NCBI RefSeq assembly: GCF_008039615.1
Contig: NZ_VDUZ01000013.1
Coordinates: forward strand, 1-64,000
Length of the DNA stretch: 64,000 bases
Direction: 5' to 3'
Origin: Vineibacter terrae
GTDB lineage: Bacteria > Pseudomonadota > Alphaproteobacteria > Reyranellales > Reyranellaceae
A program made the translations under genes and the position numbers. Every line of letters begins with the position of its first letter. The first letter of the stretch is position 1. Below, piece after piece: positions 61,426 to 64,000 of this stretch. The notes beneath the pieces are model-generated. The model saw nothing but the letters and a program-made list of their open reading frames with translations. It was not told the DNA's origin and ran no database searches.

Positions 61426-63192
61426 ATGGAGCAAAGAATGTCAGACGGGGATGTGATGGAGGAGAATCCATCGCACCTCTATCTGGACTTGTTGGTAAAG
61501 ATCCTGGCGAACACAATCTACGGAGATGCGCCGGTCGACCAGTGGTCCGGCGGGCACTACGATTCTGAGAAGCGTCGCTTGGGCCACGATTGGCCGGGTG
61601 TTGCCCACACGATGATCGGCCTCGAGAGGCTTCGACACCTACGCGGTCTGTGCGAACGCATTCTCGATGAGCAGATACCAGGAGACTTCATCGAGACGGG
61701 TGTTTGGCGTGGAGGAGCCTGCATTCTGATGCGGGCAGTCCTGAAGGCTTATGGCATTGAGGACAGAGACGTGATTCTGGCGGACTCCTTCCAAGGACTA
61801 CCTCCGCCTGATCCGGCGCACTATCCACGCGATGAAGGAGATCAGCATCACACGTTCCACCAGCTGGCCGTCTCGGTCGAACAAGTTCGTGAGAATTTCA
61901 GACGCTATGATCTCCTGGACGAAAAGTGTATCTTTCTCGAAGGGTTCTTCAAGGACACGCTGCACAGGGTCGCCGATCGCACGTTCGCGCTGCTAAGGCT
62001 CGATGGCGACATGTACGAGTCGACGATACAGGTCCTGAGCACGCTGTATCCGCGACTCTCACCTCTTGGTTTTGTTGTTGTCGACGACTACGGCAACATT
62101 GAAGCGTGCCGGGCGGCAGTCCATGATTACATCGATCAGAACAAGCTGAACGTCACTATTCAACCGATCGATGGATGTGGTGTCTGGTGGCGCAAGGAAG
62201 GTGACAAGTCTTCGCGAGCAGTTCATGCGTCGCCCCGGCGGTCTCGTTCCGAGGATCAGTATGCAATGTATGTTCTCCGTAGCAGCCTTGCGCAGGCTAG
62301 ACAGGACCTAAGCTCGGCGCAGCAGCGCCACGGGATCCTGGTGGACGAACTGGCTGGCGTGCGCGCTCAGCAGCAGTCAATCTCCGCTGCTCTACAAGCA
62401 AGCCAGCAGGAGAAAGAGCAGCTTCAAAAGGCAAGCCAGCAGGAGAGAGAGCAGCTCCAAAAGGCAAGCCAGCAGGAGAGAGAGCAGCTCCAAAAGGACC
62501 TTCAGTCGGAGCGGGAGTTGAGCCAACAACTCCGAAATGAATTTTCCCGTGAAGTGAAGTCTGCCGAGGCGTTGCTAGCTCGCTATGCGGCGCTTGAGCA
62601 GCGGACAGCCGCTCTCGATGCTCGAGCACAGATCCTCGACAGAACTCTTCGGGTCGTGTTTGTCAAACGGAACGACCTGCACAGCCGCTTCAAAAGTCTC
62701 CGGGATCGTTTTGTCGAAGCGGACGTACTTCACCAATTCGCGGAAGAGACATATGCCGTGGTGAACAGCATGTCTCGCACGGCGCCAGTTGGCGAAGTCG
62801 TGTCGATGTGGCGTGATGCTCTCGGGTTGCTCGGCCCAGGCTCGGAAGGCGGTGCAGTTGGTAACACACTTCGCTCGGTCCTCTCGCCACGTACCCGCGG
62901 GGTACGGCTAGGTCGTGAGGTGCTCAGCATCGCCGTTTCAGGTTTGTTCAGTCCTCGGTGGTATCTTGAACGCAACCCGGACGTAACCAAGAGCGACATT
63001 CCCGCAATCGTTCACTATTTGCGTCACGGCGGTTTCGAAAAAAGGGATCCAAGTCCATTGTTCTCGTCAGAACTTTACATGCAAAGGTATCGCGACGTGA
63101 GAGAGGCAAACGTAAACCCGCTCGTTCACTACATGCTTCACGGCCTCGCGGAGCAGCGCAAGATCGCTCCGTCGGTGGATCGGCGGACCTAG
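61426..63192 (+). CDS. TylF-family methyltransferase with coiled-coil and C-terminal repeats
   Basis: A 588-residue multidomain protein. Residues about 20-265 are a TylF/MycF SAM O-methyltransferase (FIETGVWRGGACILMRAVLK; ILADSFQGLPPPD; LLRLDGDMYEST; VVVDDYGN). Residues about 285-420 are a coiled coil containing three 11-residue units (KASQQEREQLQ). The last ~85 residues have two WYLERNPDV/HYLRHG-type repeats of the sort found at the ends of large surface-polysaccharide glycosyltransferases. GGGAAGG precedes the ATG at 61426. It probably methylates a polysaccharide sugar at the membrane. Confidence 0.82.
   Translation: MEQRMSDGDVMEENPSHLYLDLLVKILANTIYGDAPVDQWSGGHYDSEKRRLGHDWPGVAHTMIGLERLRHLRGLCERILDEQIPGDFIETGVWRGGACILMRAVLKAYGIEDRDVILADSFQGLPPPDPAHYPRDEGDQHHTFHQLAVSVEQVRENFRRYDLLDEKCIFLEGFFKDTLHRVADRTFALLRLDGDMYESTIQVLSTLYPRLSPLGFVVVDDYGNIEACRAAVHDYIDQNKLNVTIQPIDGCGVWWRKEGDKSSRAVHASPRRSRSEDQYAMYVLRSSLAQARQDLSSAQQRHGILVDELAGVRAQQQSISAALQASQQEKEQLQKASQQEREQLQKASQQEREQLQKDLQSERELSQQLRNEFSREVKSAEALLARYAALEQRTAALDARAQILDRTLRVVFVKRNDLHSRFKSLRDRFVEADVLHQFAEETYAVVNSMSRTAPVGEVVSMWRDALGLLGPGSEGGAVGNTLRSVLSPRTRGVRLGREVLSIAVSGLFSPRWYLERNPDVTKSDIPAIVHYLRHGGFEKRDPSPLFSSELYMQRYRDVREANVNPLVHYMLHGLAEQRKIAPSVDRRT
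62398..62496 (+). repeat. Three tandem 33-bp repeats in a coding region
   Basis: Units 62398-62430, 62431-62463 and 62464-62496 each encode 11 residues. Units 2 and 3 are identical, and unit 1 differs at two bases. This points to recent slippage or unequal exchange, varying coiled-coil length in-frame. Confidence 0.9.
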
Positions 63193-63231
63193 ACGCTCCT
63201 GTGACTCTGTCGCATTGGAACGGAGAGACGT

Positions 63232-64000
63232 ATGGAAGGGACGCGAATGTCGGCTTGGTCGTCGTTGAAGGAAGCCGAAGGTCCAATGATGGAGTCGCGC
63301 CAAAAAGCGGCGATGTCTGTCATTATTCCTACATACAACCGTGCGGATCTCTTGGCTGAGACGCTAAGGCGATGCGTCGATAACGCGGGGGGTGTCGAGC
63401 TGGAGTTCGTTGTTATTGACGACGGTTCATCCGATCACACGCCGCGCGTTCTGGAGCAGTTTGAGAAGGAGATTCGGTCGTTGGTGTGGCGTCGGACACC
63501 CAACGGAGGTCCTGGGCAGGCAAGAAACCTCGGCGCAAGCTTGGCTTCGCACAATCTCATTATGTTCATGGGAGATGATATCCAGCCCGTCTCTGATGAC
63601 TTCTTCCGCGTCCACTGGCGCCTTCATCAAGCATATCAGTCGGACCGGTTCGCGGTGCTGGGAAAATGCGTCTGGCCTCATAGCGCCGAAAAGGACGTCA
63701 ACTTCGTCATGGCTCACATCCAGGGATATGGAGGGGAGCAGTTCGGATATGCGGATCTAGCGCCATACTCCTGGATTGACTGGAGGTTCTTCTATACGGG
63801 GAACATCTCTTTGAAAAAGAGCGCCGTGTCAGACTGGATGGTAGACGGGTTTGACACGAGATTCACCATGGCGGCGTTCGAGGACATCGAGCTAGCGTAT
63901 CGGCTGAGCAAGGAGCCCGGAGGATACCGAATCTTTTACGATCCCGGTGCTCTCGGTGAGCATATCCATCCGTACTCTGTGGATTCGTTCGTCAATCGAC
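63232..64000 (+). CDS. GT2-family glycosyltransferase (3' end outside window)
   Basis: About 256 codons are visible and the frame is open to the window end. After a 28-residue lead, MSVIIPTYNRADLLAETLRR and FVVIDDGSSDHTPRVLEQF give the GT-A nucleotide site. FMGDDIQP is the DxD-like motif and FTMAAFEDIELAYRL the catalytic-base region. It has two possible starts, 63232 (GGAGAG upstream) and 63247 (GGAAGGG upstream). It follows the TylF gene by 39 bp and is presumably part of the polysaccharide operon. Confidence 0.88.
   Translation, partial: MEGTRMSAWSSLKEAEGPMMESRQKAAMSVIIPTYNRADLLAETLRRCVDNAGGVELEFVVIDDGSSDHTPRVLEQFEKEIRSLVWRRTPNGGPGQARNLGASLASHNLIMFMGDDIQPVSDDFFRVHWRLHQAYQSDRFAVLGKCVWPHSAEKDVNFVMAHIQGYGGEQFGYADLAPYSWIDWRFFYTGNISLKKSAVSDWMVDGFDTRFTMAAFEDIELAYRLSKEPGGYRIFYDPGALGEHIHPYSVDSFVNR

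Noticed and set aside
62398-62496. CRISPR-like array
   Set aside because: The 33-bp units are directly adjacent without spacers and lie in-frame in a coiled-coil coding region. No cas genes are present.

Overview
The window is GC-rich DNA from a chromosome that looks alphaproteobacterial. This is inferred from the base composition and gene content: a two-domain QuiC dehydroshikimate dehydratase, a DUF3141-pta-ackA-fabI operon, Tat-exported proteins, HK97-type phage genes of the kind common in Hyphomicrobiales and Rhodospirillales, and a Wza/KpsE-type polysaccharide export cluster. I cannot fix the genus from sequence alone.

Layout. (1) 1-3.2 kb: the 3' scrap of a transposase, then quiC and an O-methyltransferase. 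(2) 3.25-21.7 kb: an integrated element in the 3' end of a tRNA-Glu(CTC) gene, bounded by perfect 47-bp direct repeats (3252-3298 and 21651-21697). It carries a tyrosine integrase, an AlpA/excisionase-type regulator, a PC4-like protein, a DUF3102-like protein, a Toprim primase, an SF3 helicase, and a complete HK97-type head and packaging set (portal, prohead protease, capsid, two small head-associated proteins, HNH, TerS, TerL). No tail, tape-measure, baseplate or lysis gene is recognisable. In size and content it resembles a capsid-forming phage-inducible chromosomal island (cf-PICI), a satellite that makes its own heads and borrows helper tails. This is the most interesting object in the window. 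(3) 21.7-26.1 kb: a CynX/NimT-type transporter, a nucleoside deaminase and a secreted ankyrin protein, divergent from a LysR regulator, followed by a Tat-exported beta-carbonic anhydrase. (4) 26.1-31.1 kb: acyl-CoA-type catabolic genes (enoyl-CoA hydratase, acyl-CoA ligase, LLM flavin oxidoreductase) and a TIM-barrel isomerase. (5) 31.1-34.2 kb: an ArsB/NhaD-type permease, a patatin-like lipoprotein and a small unknown.

(6) 34.8-44.1 kb: a translationally coupled DUF3141-phosphotransacetylase-acetate kinase-enoyl-ACP reductase operon, then a CHAD-domain protein, a SulP transporter and a convergent polyphosphate kinase 2. Acetyl phosphate/ATP and polyphosphate chemistry is therefore concentrated here. 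(7) 44.3-49.8 kb: two small secreted proteins coupled to an RND efflux adaptor and pump. (8) 49.9-64 kb: a surface polysaccharide or glycoconjugate locus. It holds a GT2 glycosyltransferase, a cytochrome P450, a PhyH-type dioxygenase and a GT4 glycosyltransferase running towards a bidirectional terminator. After this come a Wza-type export lipoprotein on the opposite strand, dTDP-rhamnose genes rfbC-rfbD-rfbA (rfbB is not in the window), an unknown protein, a KpsE/Wzz-type inner-membrane protein, a TylF methyltransferase with a coiled-coil and C-terminal repeat extension, and a GT2 glycosyltransferase cut by the window end.

Within the satellite, the long leftward block (21.45 to 7.83 kb) runs integrase, regulation, replication, head assembly, packaging. 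Many of its genes overlap at stop/start codons, which suggests a few long polycistronic transcripts. The attL-proximal 4.5 kb holds short accessory genes in both directions around a divergent control region.
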